Positions 12,101 through 23,485 of a stretch of 64,000 nucleotides of DNA are shown here, piece after piece. Numbering within the stretch: position 1 is the first letter of the stretch; the number at the start of each line of letters is the position of its first letter. This stretch comes from Anisus vortex. Its lineage: Eukaryota; Mollusca; Gastropoda; Planorbidae. The notes under the pieces were generated by a model, which searched no databases, had not been told where the DNA came from, and saw nothing but the letters and a program-made list of their open reading frames with translations. The stretch lies in assembly GCA_949126835.1 (NCBI GenBank), contig OX421494.1, forward strand, positions 6,695,337 to 6,759,336, written 5' to 3'. The translations under genes and the position numbers were made by a program.

Positions 12101-15100
12101 TGTGTTAAAGATCCTTACTTTAGTTTTGATAGAGATGCATGTAGATCTCCAGACCTGTTTCAAGTTGGCAAAGGCTAGTCGCGCCAGGTTTATTCGATGT
12201 TCGATGTCCTTGTCTGCTCCTCCTGATGCACTGACCACACTTCCAAGGTATACAAAGTGATTCACTTGGTCTAAGCTTTGGTTTTCTACTTGTATGTCGC
12301 CATCTTGTTGGTGGTTTATTTTCAACACTTTGGTTTTTTGATGGTTTATACCGAGTCCTACTCTTTTTCCGGTCTCACTCAAAGCTGTGGTCTTCTCTTG
12401 CATATCCTGTAATCTGTGGGACAGAATGGCCAGGTCATCTGCAAACTCTAAGTCTTCTAGTTTTTGCATTAGGGTCCATTGTATTCCTTTTCCTGAGTTA
12501 GCATAAGCTTCTTTTGTGACCCAGTCTAGTACTAGAAGGAACAGAAGTGGTGAGAGAAGACATCCTTGCTTGACTCCAGTTGTAACATGGAATTCATCTG
12601 ACATCTTACCATTATGTACTATTTGGCAGGTAAAGTTTTCATAGAGACCTTTGATGATGGCTATTATTTTATTAGGTATTCCATAGTGCCTCATGATTGA
12701 CCATATTGTCTCTCTATTAATGCTATCAAAAGCCTTTTCAAAGTCCACAAATGTAGCATAGAGTGGAGATTGCCATTCAATAGATTGTTCTATAATGATC
12801 CGGAGTGTTGCTATCTGGCTAATGCATGATCTTCCTCTTCTGAACCCAGCCTGTTCTTCTCTTAGGAGATCATTGCAGGCTTCTTTAATTCTGTTGAGTA
12901 TTGTTCTGCTGAAGACCTTGCTGGGTACTGAGAGTAGAGTAATTCCTCGCCATTTATCACATCTTGACAGGTCCCCATTCTTTGGAATTTTAATCAGTAG
13001 GCCTTTTTTCCACTCTGCAGGAGGGGTTTCGGTTGACCAAATTTTATTAAAGATATTGTGGAGTTGGTTAACAATTTCAGCTCCTCCTTCTTTTAGGACC
13101 TCAGGTGGTATATTGTCTATGCCTGCTGCTTTGCCTGTCTTCATTTGATTGATGGCCTTCCATATTTCTTCTTTGGATATTTCGGGTGGATTTAGAGGGG
13201 TTGGTCTGTTTAGCACTTCCTGGAAGTATTCTTTCCATCTTCTGAGCTGGTCATCTATGGAAGAGAGGAGTTTACCTTGTTTGTCTCGGACTGGCACATT
13301 GTAGTTAGCTTTCTTGCCACTCAAGAGTTTAGTAATTTTATATAACTGTTTTATGTCTCCTTTTCCTGCTGCTTCTTCTGCTTACTCAGCTAGTTTATTA
13401 TAAAATGTTCTTTTATCATGTCTAAGCATTTTTGAGACCTCTTTTGAAATTGTATGATACTCTTGTTGTGTTAGTTGTTTATGTTTTCTTGTTTTAGCTT
13501 GGTTTACTGTTTGTTTTGCATGTTTCCTGTCTTCAATTCTTTGCCATGTGTCGTCGCTAATCCAATGTTTTTTGTTTTTTGGGGCAGGTCTTAGTACTTC
13601 ATTACAAGTTCCTATAATAATTTCTTTGAAGTTATCCCAGGTTTTGTCTATGCTTTCCTCAGTATCATCTGGTTGTAGTGCAGAGAATCGGTTTTTAAGG
13701 GTTAATTGTAATTCACACTTCCTCTGTGAATTCTGGAGTTTGTCTAGGTCGAATTTGGTTCTCCTGTTTGTTTTTTACCTTTGTTTGGCTAACTTTATTT
13801 TTAGCTTGGCCACTACCAGGTGGTGATCTGATCCAATGTCTGCTCCTCTTTTGGTTCGTACATCCTGTAATGTGCTCCTCCAAGTACGGCATATAGCGAT
13901 GTGGTCTATTTGATTCTCTGTTTTGTTGTCTGGTGAGACCCATGTTGCTTTGTGGCATTTTTTGTGTGGGAAGATGCTGCCGCCGATCACCAGTTCATTG
14001 AATGTACAGAAGTTAGCAAACATCTCTCCATTTTCGTTCATGTTGCCCAGTCCGTGTATACCCATTGTCTTCTCTCTCCCTTTGTTTTCATTTCCTATTT
14101 TAGCATTCATATCTCCCATGAGGATCAGTATATCTCTTTTGGGTATTCTATCCACTATACTTTGAAGTCGTTCATAGAATGCCACTTTATCTTCTTCAGG
14201 TGCAAGGTTGGTGGGAGCATAGCACATGACGATGTGAACATTTTGGAATCTTGATAGAAATTTTGCTCTAATAATTCTGTCTGAAAAAGGCTCCCATTCC
14301 AGGAGACTTTTAAATGAATCTTTGTTCAATAGGAGTGCCACTCCATTTTCATGGGTGTCCTCTTCGTTTTCCATTCCAGAAAAGAGCAGAGTTTCACCTG
14401 TTTGAAGCCTAGTTTCTCCAAAAGTGTTCCATCGTACTTCACTCAGTCCCAAAATTTGCAATTTGTAGTTAGCCATCTCTTTGGCGACTTGGGCGCATCT
14501 GCCTGGTTCTAGCAGGGTTCGGACATTCCATGTACTTAAGCTGAAGGGTGCCTTTTGCATTAGGAAATGTATCTTTTTCGTCGGTTTGAGTAGGGTGGTC
14601 GGCCTTGTGGGATTCTTTTGAATTTCCCCACACAGCTTCATAAATCTCCTTTGTGGAGCCCTACTCTCGCCTCTGACTGTGTTTTGTAAGTTCGCTTTGA
14701 TTTTGGTTTCTGTAACGTTTTTTTTTTTTCCATGGCCTGGTTGTTAGCCCTGCGCACAACCGTCTGGGATGATTCCCTTTACAGCTCTCTGGATAGCTGC
14801 CTTATTTTCGGGTAAGGTTCCCTAGCCTTTGTGGATCCCTCCACTTCCTGCAAGGCAGCAGGTTCTGATTTTGGTCCGCCCCGGGTATTTGATTTCCCCG
14901 GTACCTACCATATCTGGTGGGCGTTCCCCAATCCGCCACCCGGGGAGGCGCTCGATGGGAGATCAGAAACTCCACACGAGAGCTATTGTTTTGGTCGCCT
15001 GGTATTTTTTATAGGCCTACCACTACCAGTCAGTGGTAACCAGTGCCTCCTTAGTTTTAAACACTTTTTTTATCGCAATCCTGTAATGTAGCTTAGGTCT

Positions 15101-18100
15101 ATTTGACCCGGTAGTGACATAGAATATATATAAATCTCAAAGAAGCCTACTTTTTATGGTCTGACACTGCAATCGGTAATGCGCCTACTTCGCGTGAATT
15201 AGTTTTTAGGTCAATCTATACGTCATAGACTCATACGTCACGTCAAGCGTTACTCGCGGCTTTCTTTTAAATTCTCGACGTTTTATTTTACTAATGGAGA
15301 GATTAAAACTCCTTGTTTTCATTACAGTAAAACTTTTGTTTTACTTATCATGTTTTTGTTATCAGCCTAGGCCTACTAAAACGAAAGCAACTTAGATCGT
15401 CACTAAACTTGTTTTTGTAGAACACTGAGTCTGAGCTCGCTGTAGGCCCTACGCATACATTGTTATGTTTCACGACGCGGCAACCTTGACATGATATCCT
15501 TTTTTTCGCTCTCGCTAATGTCTGAATTCGGCGATTGTAGGCTATTTGTAAAAAAAAATAATAATAATTGCGGATATGCGAGCTTGTTGTTTTTTCCCTA
15601 CAATATCGGACATGTTAGTAGCTATTTGACTTTGACTAATGTAGGCTAAATTCATATCACTGAACTATATAGGGCTAAATACTATATATTAAAATATATT
15701 ATATATATATATAAGATGTGAAGTGTTTTTTTTAGCTGTTACAGTTAGTGTTAGTCGTTAAAAATTATTGGGATTTAAGGCACATAACAGAGTTGTTTTT
15801 TTTAAACAAGTTACCCTTAATTAATTAAGGTAGCCTATTTCAAGCCTGAGAATTGAGATAAACTATTTCATGAGATTTATTGGTCATTGACATTGGATTG
15901 GCCTAAACCTAAAATTAAAACACTGACTAAAATAAAAATAGTGAAAAAAAAATCTGCACAATTATAATAATATTAAGTTAAAAAATAGAAGTATCATAAT
16001 TTAAATCTGCTTTATCTCATTAGTTTTAAATCAGTTACAAATAATATCTTTTTATGTAGGCCGAATAGTAGGCCTATTTAAGTGACAATATTTTTGTCAT
16101 AAAACGTTAACAAAATCCGCGACACGACAAAATCTGGTCAACAGTCTCAAAATACTCTTGCCAGCCAATGAAAATACTCTCAAGAAAAAATTAAGGTACC
16201 CAGGTATGATAGCTACATTATTTATGTGGTTCTACATAGTAGCTACATTATTTATGTGGTTCTACATAATAGCTACATTATTTATGTGGTTTTAAACACT
16301 AGCTACCTTGGTGCTATTTTTGTGGCTTAAAGCGAATACCTTAGTGGTATTTATGTGGGTTTAACCAAAAGCTGACTTTATGAGACTTGTCTAGCTTTAT
16401 ACTATCATTTTCCAAAAAAATAGATTTGAGGAACGAGAGAGAGCCCCACGTGCAGAGCCTAGAGAAAGAGAGTACAGAAGAGGAGAAGAGCACAGGCCAT
16501 TTAGAGACGAAAGACCAAGGGAGCCTAGATCAAGAGATGATAGGCAAGGACGTGATTCTGCTAGGGGCCCGCCTAGACATGATTCTCGTGATTGGAAGTC
16601 AGAAAGAGGTAGGCCTCCTGCATCTGTTAAAAATATTTAAAATGTAACAATGTACAGCAGTGTTCCCTATATTCCCTTATGCAATCTGGTTCAGGTTGTA
16701 ATCAGTATATTTATAATATTGTAATATTTGAATCTGATTTGGCTACAGCGTTCGCATAACGCAATGAGTCTTATCTGCTAGATAGTGAGTCACAAAGAGT
16801 ATAAAAATAACCAGGTTACGAAAGAAAAGTTTGGGAAATAATGTAACACTAGACTATGCGTCATTGAGTTTGGTGAGCCAGATTTGAGTCCAGAGAATCA
16901 AATGCATGCACTAAAATACCTCTTGGCATTTAAAACAGAATATATCCTAGTTTTTTTTTTGCCTTCAGTAGTAGCTAATGTAACACTAGAATATATATTG
17001 TGTGATAAATTTTGGTGAGCCAGACTTAATTTTGGAGTATCAAATGCATACACTAAAATACCCCTTGACATATAAAACAAAAGGCCAGACTATATCTAAG
17101 TAGTAAAGTAGCATGAAATCTGTTCTAGTAATAGTATCACAGTTTAACATTTATAAAACATCCAGAAGATTTTAGGCTGTCAAGTATTTTATAAATATGA
17201 GTCCATTATGAGTTGCCAGACGTTTCTCCAGACATGAGCTGTTATTGGTACCATCTCTCTTCCACAAGATTATTTGTACACAAGTTAACAAGTACTGAAA
17301 TACCAGCTGTTAGCATCTATTATAACTATACATCTGTTAGGGCATCCTCCAGCTAATGTACATATTTCTATAATATCTTTATATGATGTATTATATTTTC
17401 TAATAGAAATGTATATGACATAGACCATTCACTTTTTGCCTATCTGCAGACAAGCAGTGCCCATGCTACTGAGAAGTTTTGTTTAGGTAGGCCGTCCTAC
17501 CCGTAGTCTTCCCTAATAGAAATAAATAAAAGATTGTCCAATCTTAAAATTGCATATAAATTATGTTTTCTGATTTCACAAATGTTTGATTACTCGTGTA
17601 GAAAGTACTCCGCTATTGAAATATTTTACACTAAGCACTCAGCTATGGGGCTCAGCTTTGTTTTAGTTTCAACATTCTTGCATCCAAAAGCTCTAGGAAT
17701 GTTTTTTTTTTAAATCTCTCTTTTTCTCACCTTCACTTTCCCTCTAAATCTACCAAAGATTTGTACTAACCCTATTGTTTCTTTTTATGTATTTGTAGCA
17801 ACTAAATGATATATTTATTTGTGGTCCATGTCAAATTATTTATTAAAGTTGTTTTGACTTTACACAAAATATTTCAAATTGTACAGAATAATTAACTGTA
17901 CTAGAAATTTCACTAGAATGTATCTTGTATTTCTTATTTAATGACTTCATACATATTAAAAATGTGTTACCTTATTTTATTTACAGACTCTAGAGGAGGA
18001 TCTGGAGGAGGGTCTGGGGCTTGGAATGGACCTGTTGAACGCTCAAAGATGGACAGTGGCTGGAGTCCTGGAATGGGTTCTGGTGGGATGGGTCAAGGTG

Positions 18101-18306
18101 ATGGATGGGAAAGTGGTGTAGTCATGTCCCAGCCTGGGGGCAGTTTCAGTATTCAACAGGGTCCAATGATGGCAGGAGGAATGGGTGGTGGGCCAGTGTT
18201 TATTGCTCAGCCAGCATTGTCGGGCCCTCCGGTGATGATGCAGGGCACGTTGAGACAAGGAGATAGCAGATTTGGAATGGCGGCTGCAACAGTTCGTAGA
18301 TTTTAA
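6198..18306 (+). CDS. SAFB: SAFB-like scaffold attachment factor B, 5'-incomplete
   Basis: Sixteen exons give 884 residues plus stop in one consistent frame: 6198-6294, 6739-6899, 6999-7047, 7680-8379, 8788-8822, 8918-9009, 9139-9288, 9386-9512, 9663-9809, 9982-10085, 10173-10336, 10766-10879, 10966-11076, 11210-11308, 16424-16608, 17987-18306, all with GT-AG borders. The first visible exon holds the end of a SAP DNA-binding domain ([16 protein letters not shown]). Next comes a long acidic region and one RRM (exons 8918-9288) with RNP2 LWVSGL and the SAFB-typical HLHRTELHG. An Arg/Glu-rich coiled-coil block and a Gly/Met-rich tail ending RRF follow. Known SAFB proteins are nuclear, bind matrix-attachment DNA and RNA, and affect transcription and splicing. 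The first 50 or so residues (SAP start) were not found. The intron 11309-16423 is enlarged by a nested transposon. Confidence 0.93.
11846..13324 (-). pseudogene. LINE reverse transcriptase domain
   Basis: This 492-residue open frame has the reverse transcriptase blocks in order: the [20 protein letters not shown] region, VDFEKAFD (193-200), [10 protein letters not shown] (250-259) and the catalytic FADD (294-297). The RTE-type C-terminal segment with [12 protein letters not shown] lies near the end. All visible active-site residues are kept. The linker to the endonuclease (about 13325-13775) contains an in-frame stop near 13384 and a frame change, and the C-terminus leaves frame shortly after GHTLRK. 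It reads opposite to the SAFB gene that hosts it. Confidence 0.9.
13775..14641 (-). pseudogene. LINE endonuclease domain (EEP fold)
   Basis: This 288-residue open frame carries the exonuclease/endonuclease/phosphatase signature. WNVR is at 38-41, the catalytic Glu68 lies in SEVRW, GDMN is at 176-179, and the final SDHH is at 271-274 near the C-terminus. It would nick target DNA for target-primed reverse transcription. In an intact RTE element it is fused to the reverse transcriptase; here the frame closes right after the SDH motif and coding resumes in another frame, so the polyprotein is broken. The first 30 or so residues may be untranslated leader, since the conserved fold starts near residue 33. 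Confidence 0.87.
16209..16300. repeat. 30-bp tandem repeat in SAFB intron
   Basis: About three units of a 30-bp repeat containing CTACATTATTTATGTGGTTC. The TIR element at 11400-16208 inserted into this array, so one unit fragment lies at 11380-11399. The corresponding array in the second SAFB copy (29178-29303) has about four units. Confidence 0.85.
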
Positions 18307-18497
18307 GAGTGTTCAGTGCAAGTTCTATTTCTGTGAATTGTTTTATTGCTTCTATTTGTCCTAAAGTTTTAATTGTACCGTAGATAAAAGCACATGATCA
18401 TTCCACCAGTAGGTTAGAGCTTGTTCTACGCTCATTCCCTCATTGTCATGTCTATTGTCTGGTTTAATGATATCTTTTAAAGTTTTCAATTCAGTTC

Positions 18498-18503
18498 AAT
18501 AAA
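18498..18503 (+). terminator. Poly(A) signal of the SAFB gene
   Basis: AATAAA lies 192 bp after the stop codon in a T-rich context. In the duplicated copy the same position reads AAAAAA, so the signal is lost there. Confidence 0.6.
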
Positions 18504-18842
18504 TTCTCTTGCAACTTCATGTGCTTGACATAAAACTTACTTGATGTTGTATAGCTCTTTAGTTAGGATTATTTTGTGTTTGTGTTGAATATGAGTGAAG
18601 GTTGTTGTAGTGTACCAGGATGTTATTGAAAAATGTGGTTATATATTTCAGCAATTTTGTTTTGATTTTTAAGATTAATTTCTTGTATTAAATGTATTGC
18701 ATCCAGATTCGCTTGTTGTTTTTTTTATTTCAGTGATTCATTTATTTCATACTTGCATTTCATTTATTTACATGAATCATGAATGGGTGATTGTTTTTTT
18801 TCTTTCCTGGATAAGGTCACAAGACAAATACAAACTAGATTG

Positions 18843-20013
18843 GACCCGTTCTCACAAAAGGTGACAATAAGTGGCAAATATGAATTTGTGCTGCGAGTGT
18901 TTTTGTGTAGTGGGGGTCTTTCCGGTGAATTTTTTTTTTTTTTTTAAATACTAGGTTATCCATTTCTAAATCCTAATTTATATGTTTTTTATATTTTTTC
19001 TACTTAAAAATACTTTTATTAATTATTTTGATCAACATGTGATTTAGAATTGAGCATAAGTTCACTAAAATTCGACTTTATTTAACCTATTGTTTTGTAC
19101 CTAAACCTTGACAGAACCCCATAACATATTATATCAATGAAAAGGGCAGACTCTGGAATTTCCTTGTCATCACTATTTATTTATAGAAACCAATCAGAAA
19201 ATATTTAAGCCTGAAGTTTGGGATAAACAATTTCTTTCTTTCTATCCTATGAAAATTCGTTTATAAATTGATCATTGGTTACGATACCATATTTTTCCAA
19301 AACAAATTCACTGATTAGTTATTCAATTTATTGGAATACTAGGAGATAACGATTAGGCTTTCCGTTTTCGAGATTATGAAAAGTTCACAAAAAGGAAACC
19401 CATGGCTTCACTGCTAAATTCTTTGCAAGATGTGAATATTTTTTGTTCAGTTTTATTATAAAATAATATCGTATATACCACTAAAAGGATAATTGAATGC
19501 CCTTTCGATTGGTATGTAAATATATATATTACGATTCTGGTTGCTACGGAGTTTAGACATTTTCAAATAAATAAACTTTAAAATTTAAAACTCCTTTTCT
19601 CAAAACTCCGTTTTTTGTCTGACTAGTTCTAAGTGATAGTAAGTGTCATAGAAAAATGAAATATTGACGTATAATAATAAATTTGATATTTAAAAAAGCT
19701 TATTCAAACCATATATAGAGCTCAAAATGTTGAAAAAAACACTTCTGTCACCTTTTAATAATATATTATAATAATATTTGTATAGCGCTACCAACAAACA
19801 TAATGTAAGCTCAGAGCGCGTTTAACATACAACTAAGAATACGGATATTACCCTAGGCCAGGTGACAGCTAAATTAATGATTAAAAAAGACAAAACAAAT
19901 AAATGTAGCACTAACCGACCCAACCCATAAATAAGACAGTAAGTTTCTAAAGCATGTTAAATGTTATCTAAGGTAAATATTGAAATAATGAGTTTCTTTT
20001 TTGGGAACGGGTC
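18843..20013. mobile_element. TIR element absent from the second copy, about 1.17 kb
   Basis: The left end GACCCGTTCTCACAAAAG and the complement of the right end GACCCGTTCCCAAAAAAG form an imperfect inverted repeat. The matching 3' flank of the second SAFB copy runs straight across this point (near 32700), so this is an insertion in copy 1. No target duplication is clear. No transposase was seen. A short interspersed repeat (19767-19846) lies within it. Confidence 0.68.
19767..19846 (+). repeat. Interspersed repeat with AGCTCAGAGCGC core, copy 1
   Basis: A segment of about 65 bp, from GTATAGCGCTACCAACAAAC through GTAAGCTCAGAGCGC to ACATACAACTAAGAA, follows an AT-triplet tract. The same segment recurs at 28197-28278 and, inverted, at 53150-53222. 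It is probably the conserved 3' end of a retroposon with an ATT-type tail. Confidence 0.8.
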
Positions 20014-20459
20014 ACATTATTTAAAACTTCATTACCAGAACACTAATCTAAAACCTCATCAGTCATCAAACAACCTAATCCAATGCCACGCATTTTACAG
20101 TGAAGCAGAATAAATAAGTATATAGCATTGCCTGCTATTATTGATCAATTTGCTTAGAAGTTTTAGAAGTCTAGTTAGAGGACTATAAAAATGTATGAGA
20201 TATTTTCTACTACTATTGTTTTGATTAATTTTTCAACATCAAGTAATACATAAATAAAAATTTAACATCACGCGACTAACACTTGAGTATTAATTATCGC
20301 CTGTTCACTTTTGATGTTAAAAACGGATTCTAAAAGACTAGAAGTGGCCGTCGAGGTTGAAATCAATTGTCAAACACCAGCAAAAGCATGCTTTTTTTTG
20401 TTTATTATTTTAAAAATAGAACAGGAAGTTCACGAACATTCGTGTTCAAAAGTTCACGC

Positions 20460-21246
20460 CTCATTAAGACTTGTCAATTTAGCAAAAAAGGTATTTGCAA
20501 GAGGCTCAGAGGGGCATGAAAATCTGGTATGATAAAAAGTCTCACGCCAGAAATTTTACACCAGGAGACAAAGTGTTGGTTTTCCTTCCAATCCCCGGTC
20601 AATCCCTCAGTACTAAGTTTATGAGACCCTATACTATAGATTCCAAACTTGGGGAGGTGAACTGCTTAGTATAAGTAAATACACTTGACCGTAGGAAAAG
20701 AAAAGCGTGTTTGCCTTGTTAATATGTTAAAACCATATTAGGTTAGGAAGTCAGAAAAACCCAAAATCACCATTACTGTGCCTCCGATTGGCACCAGTGA
20801 TCCAAATAACGGGAGAAAACCCTACAGTAGATTGTAACTAAACCTAAAATATAGTACTACCTTGCAGAACTTCCAAAGTAAGGTTGATCATTTATTAAAA
20901 GATCAGGGTGACGAAATATGGGAATTGATTAATGACTTCTCTAATCTTTTCAGTGATGCTCCACGTAGGACACATCTGATTGAGCATGACATTGCTGAAG
21001 GTTCGAATAAAGCAATAAGACAACATCCCTACAGTGTAAATCCAAAACAACTGAAAACCATACGTGACGAAGTACGTACAGTATATGATTGACAATGATA
21101 TGATCGAGACTAGCAATAGTGAGTGGGTCCCCTTGTCTCCTAGTTCCCAAGGGGGGCGGTACGTACCGTTTCTGCACGGGAAACTCAATACCAAAGTTAA
21201 ATCAGACTCTTACCCCATACCCAGGGTGGACGACCCGATTGACAGG
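20460..21246 (+). mobile_element. Decayed Ty3/gypsy retrotransposon fragment
   Basis: The first part reads like the C-terminal tail of a gypsy integrase (WYDKKSHARNFTPGDKVLVF, about 20524-20585). After a region with stops comes the spacer and start of reverse transcriptase (LINDFSNLFSDAPRRTHLIE, about 20924-20983, then a SDSYPIPRVDD segment). An integrase tail followed by reverse transcriptase is out of the usual gypsy order (RT before IN), so the segments are rearranged or come from adjacent copies. Several stops and frame changes are present and no LTR was found. It ends abruptly at about 21246, where a LINE begins in the opposite orientation. Confidence 0.8.
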
Positions 21247-22210
21247 GTGAGTAGCTTTTCAAAGTATTCCACCCATCTTCTCTTCTTTCCTTTGTCTTTG
21301 CTCTCCTTCTTTATCTTTCAACGGTCTTTCAGGTTTACTAGACTTCCCAGATAACGTCTTGGTGATGGTATACAAATCTTTCTTATTTCCTTTTCCGGCT
21401 GCCTCCTCAGCTTCTGAAGCTAGAGCATGTGCATAATTATTTTGGTCAGCTTTGAGGCTTCCTTACATTTTTATTTGCCTGTATGTATTGTTCCTGTGCC
21501 TTGGCCATTCTACACGTTTCCGGCTGTTGTTTAATACCGGGTACTGCCTTCATTCTAGTCTAGGAAACCTCTGAATGATGCTCTGCAACCTACCATAAAA
21601 CTCTTCTTTCATACAGTCTTCCTGTAATTGGTAGGGGCTAGCATTGAATGAGGTTTATGTTTATCTTCGTTTTCTTTGTTCTGAAAGAAGTGATAACTCT
21701 TGGACCATGCGCCTTCCAACCAATGAGTGCTCCTTGTGCAACCTTCGAAAGCATGAAAGCCACTCCCTGTGGGTGTGGTCCATTTTATCCTTGTGTCCTG
21801 AAAATAGGAGTAGCTCTCCTGTGGAGAGCCTCTTCTGGCCGGAATCGGTCCATCTGGCTTCGCTGATGGCGAGGATGCTGATCTTTAAGTTCCTCATCTC
21901 TAATGCCACTTGTGCTGCTTTACCGGCTTCAAACATGGTGCGAACATTCCATATTCCGATGGTGAGTGTGGTCCTGGTTGAGATGATGGCCGTATGCCTG
22001 GCAGCTTCCAATAGCTGGCTTTCACTGCTCGGCATTATATCGTACTTCCGACTGGAGGGTCCATCCTCTCCCAGTACCGAGTTGTCTGTTAATATCCTTG
22101 TTTGTGTTTTTTGTAACGATTGGTAGTTTGACTTTGAAGGGAAGGGGTCGCTAACCCCTCGCTCAACCCTCCTCCTTTCTCACCCGGGCTTGGGACCGGC
22201 TATGGCGGAG
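21247..22210 (-). mobile_element. RTE-like LINE fragment, 5' half
   Basis: The minus strand encodes the start of an endonuclease (21661-22035; TIGIWNVRTMFEAGKAAQVA and SEARW with the catalytic Glu), broken after the HREW region. Then follows linker sequence with RRWVEYFEKLL, which precedes reverse transcriptase in such elements. Most of the endonuclease core and the reverse transcriptase are missing. A GC-rich leader lies at about 22130-22210. It joins the gypsy fragment without a visible target duplication. Confidence 0.82.
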
Positions 22211-23485
22211 TTACAGTCTAGTGAATAAATTTGAAGAGAATTATTATCCGGATAAATTATCTTACTCAACACATTTCACTATCCCGTGGAGACTACCCAG
22301 AGAATTTCTTTCGCCTTAATTAATAAGGTTAATATTTCTTGACCACTAGAGGTAGTAAATACCAATGTAAAGACGTTGTTACTATACATTTTTGAAAGAA
22401 CTGCCAGGAAAACACATCTATACATAATACATGTGGTATTTTTTTAAAAGTAGGATAACATTTTATAGGTATGTGTGAATCCTACTTTTTAATTCATTTT
22501 TTTTTGGGTTTGAAAAGCTGTTCCGGGATTTTGCTATATGATGGGTATGTTTATAAGGCAAATGTAAATTTAATTAACAATATTTTACATTGAACTGAAT
22601 TGTTTAATAAACATTACTAATTTAACCAACTTTGTGTTGTTTTGTTTACATTTTTCTTTTTTTAATGTTATTTTGTTGTATTGAAAATTGTGGTACATTT
22701 CAAACTTAAAATGAATATTGAAGATATTCTTTTTCTTTGTTCAAACCTATTTTCCCTTGTTTTTAAACATCTTTCCTACATACCTGCCAAATTTCATTAC
22801 AAATATCAATGTAGCCTATCACATATTCAATTTTTTGTATCAAAAATGTAATCAATTGTCACGCCATATTTACATAATTTAGCCTAGTTTAGGTCACTTA
22901 GTGGGAGGAGGCGCGTGACCATTTTTCAAATACGTGATTAGTTAAATCTGCCAACTAGCTCGCCGATATTCGCAATTTTATAGAAACAATTATAAAAAAA
23001 ATAAATAATAACAATGAAGTGTGTGCGTGCGTTCGTGCGTGTGTATTCTCTCCAATCTTGACTGCTAGTGACGGTCTGTTCCAGTTAGCATAGACATGCG
23101 ATCTTTTTGGGAAAGTGATGCGGTAGAAGCTGGGGGAGGGGGGATGAAGGCCATTGAAGGGAGCAGGCATAGCCCGCCGCATAGGCCTATTTTTCTTACT
23201 CAACATTCTACACGGACTTTTAATGTACGTAATATTGGGGGTTAGGGTTGAGGGAGGGGGGGGGTCTACAGCAATGGACTATAATCAGTAAAAAGCAGGT
23301 TTCTTTCTTTCTTCATTCTAATAGTTAAAGGTTTATGGAGGTTATGAGGGGGGTACAGATCAGAAGGGGACTATTTCATCGGGTAAAAAAAAAGTGGGGG
23401 GCATCATTTTTTTTCATGAGAAAGAGATGATGGGAAGGGGGAGATAGGGCTCATTTTTTTTCTACACCAACCAATTTGTAATATT
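22211..23485. other. Spacer, no gene recognised
   Basis: AT-rich at first, then with G-rich stretches (about 23230-23460). Short open frames here have low-complexity composition. I saw no exon-like frame with splice sites. Confidence 0.5.

Larger units (their letters stand above)
11797..14980 (-). mobile_element. RTE-like LINE, near full length
   Basis: The 12-bp target duplication AGCTATTGTTTT flanks it exactly (11785-11796 and 14981-14992). In its own orientation it ends with a short GATGATGATGATGA tail (complement of 11797-11809), as in RTE-type LINEs that end in microsatellite-like repeats rather than poly(A). The length of 3,184 bp matches a full RTE-type unit: a 5' leader (about 14642-14980), an apurinic-type endonuclease (13775-14641) and a reverse transcriptase (11846-13324). 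A frameshift and stops between the two domains make this copy non-autonomous. Host annotations often call the first half craniofacial development protein 2-like. Confidence 0.92.
11400..16208. mobile_element. TIR element (about 1.6 kb) with a LINE nested in it
   Basis: Perfect 15-bp terminal inverted repeats, CATACCTGGGTACCT (11400-11414) and its complement (16194-16208), bound the insertion. A 6-bp target duplication ATAGCT lies at 11394-11399 and 16209-16214. The second SAFB copy shows the uninterrupted site near 29190-29215, so the borders are fixed by comparison. After removing the LINE and its duplication, about 1,613 bp remain with no transposase, so the element is non-autonomous. I do not recognise the superfamily; a 6-bp duplication with CATACC ends fits none I can name with confidence. 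It sits in the SAFB intron, inside a 30-bp tandem repeat. Confidence 0.87.

Noticed and set aside
13775..14641. Craniofacial development protein 2-like host gene
   Set aside because: The frame is the endonuclease of a LINE bounded by a 12-bp target duplication.
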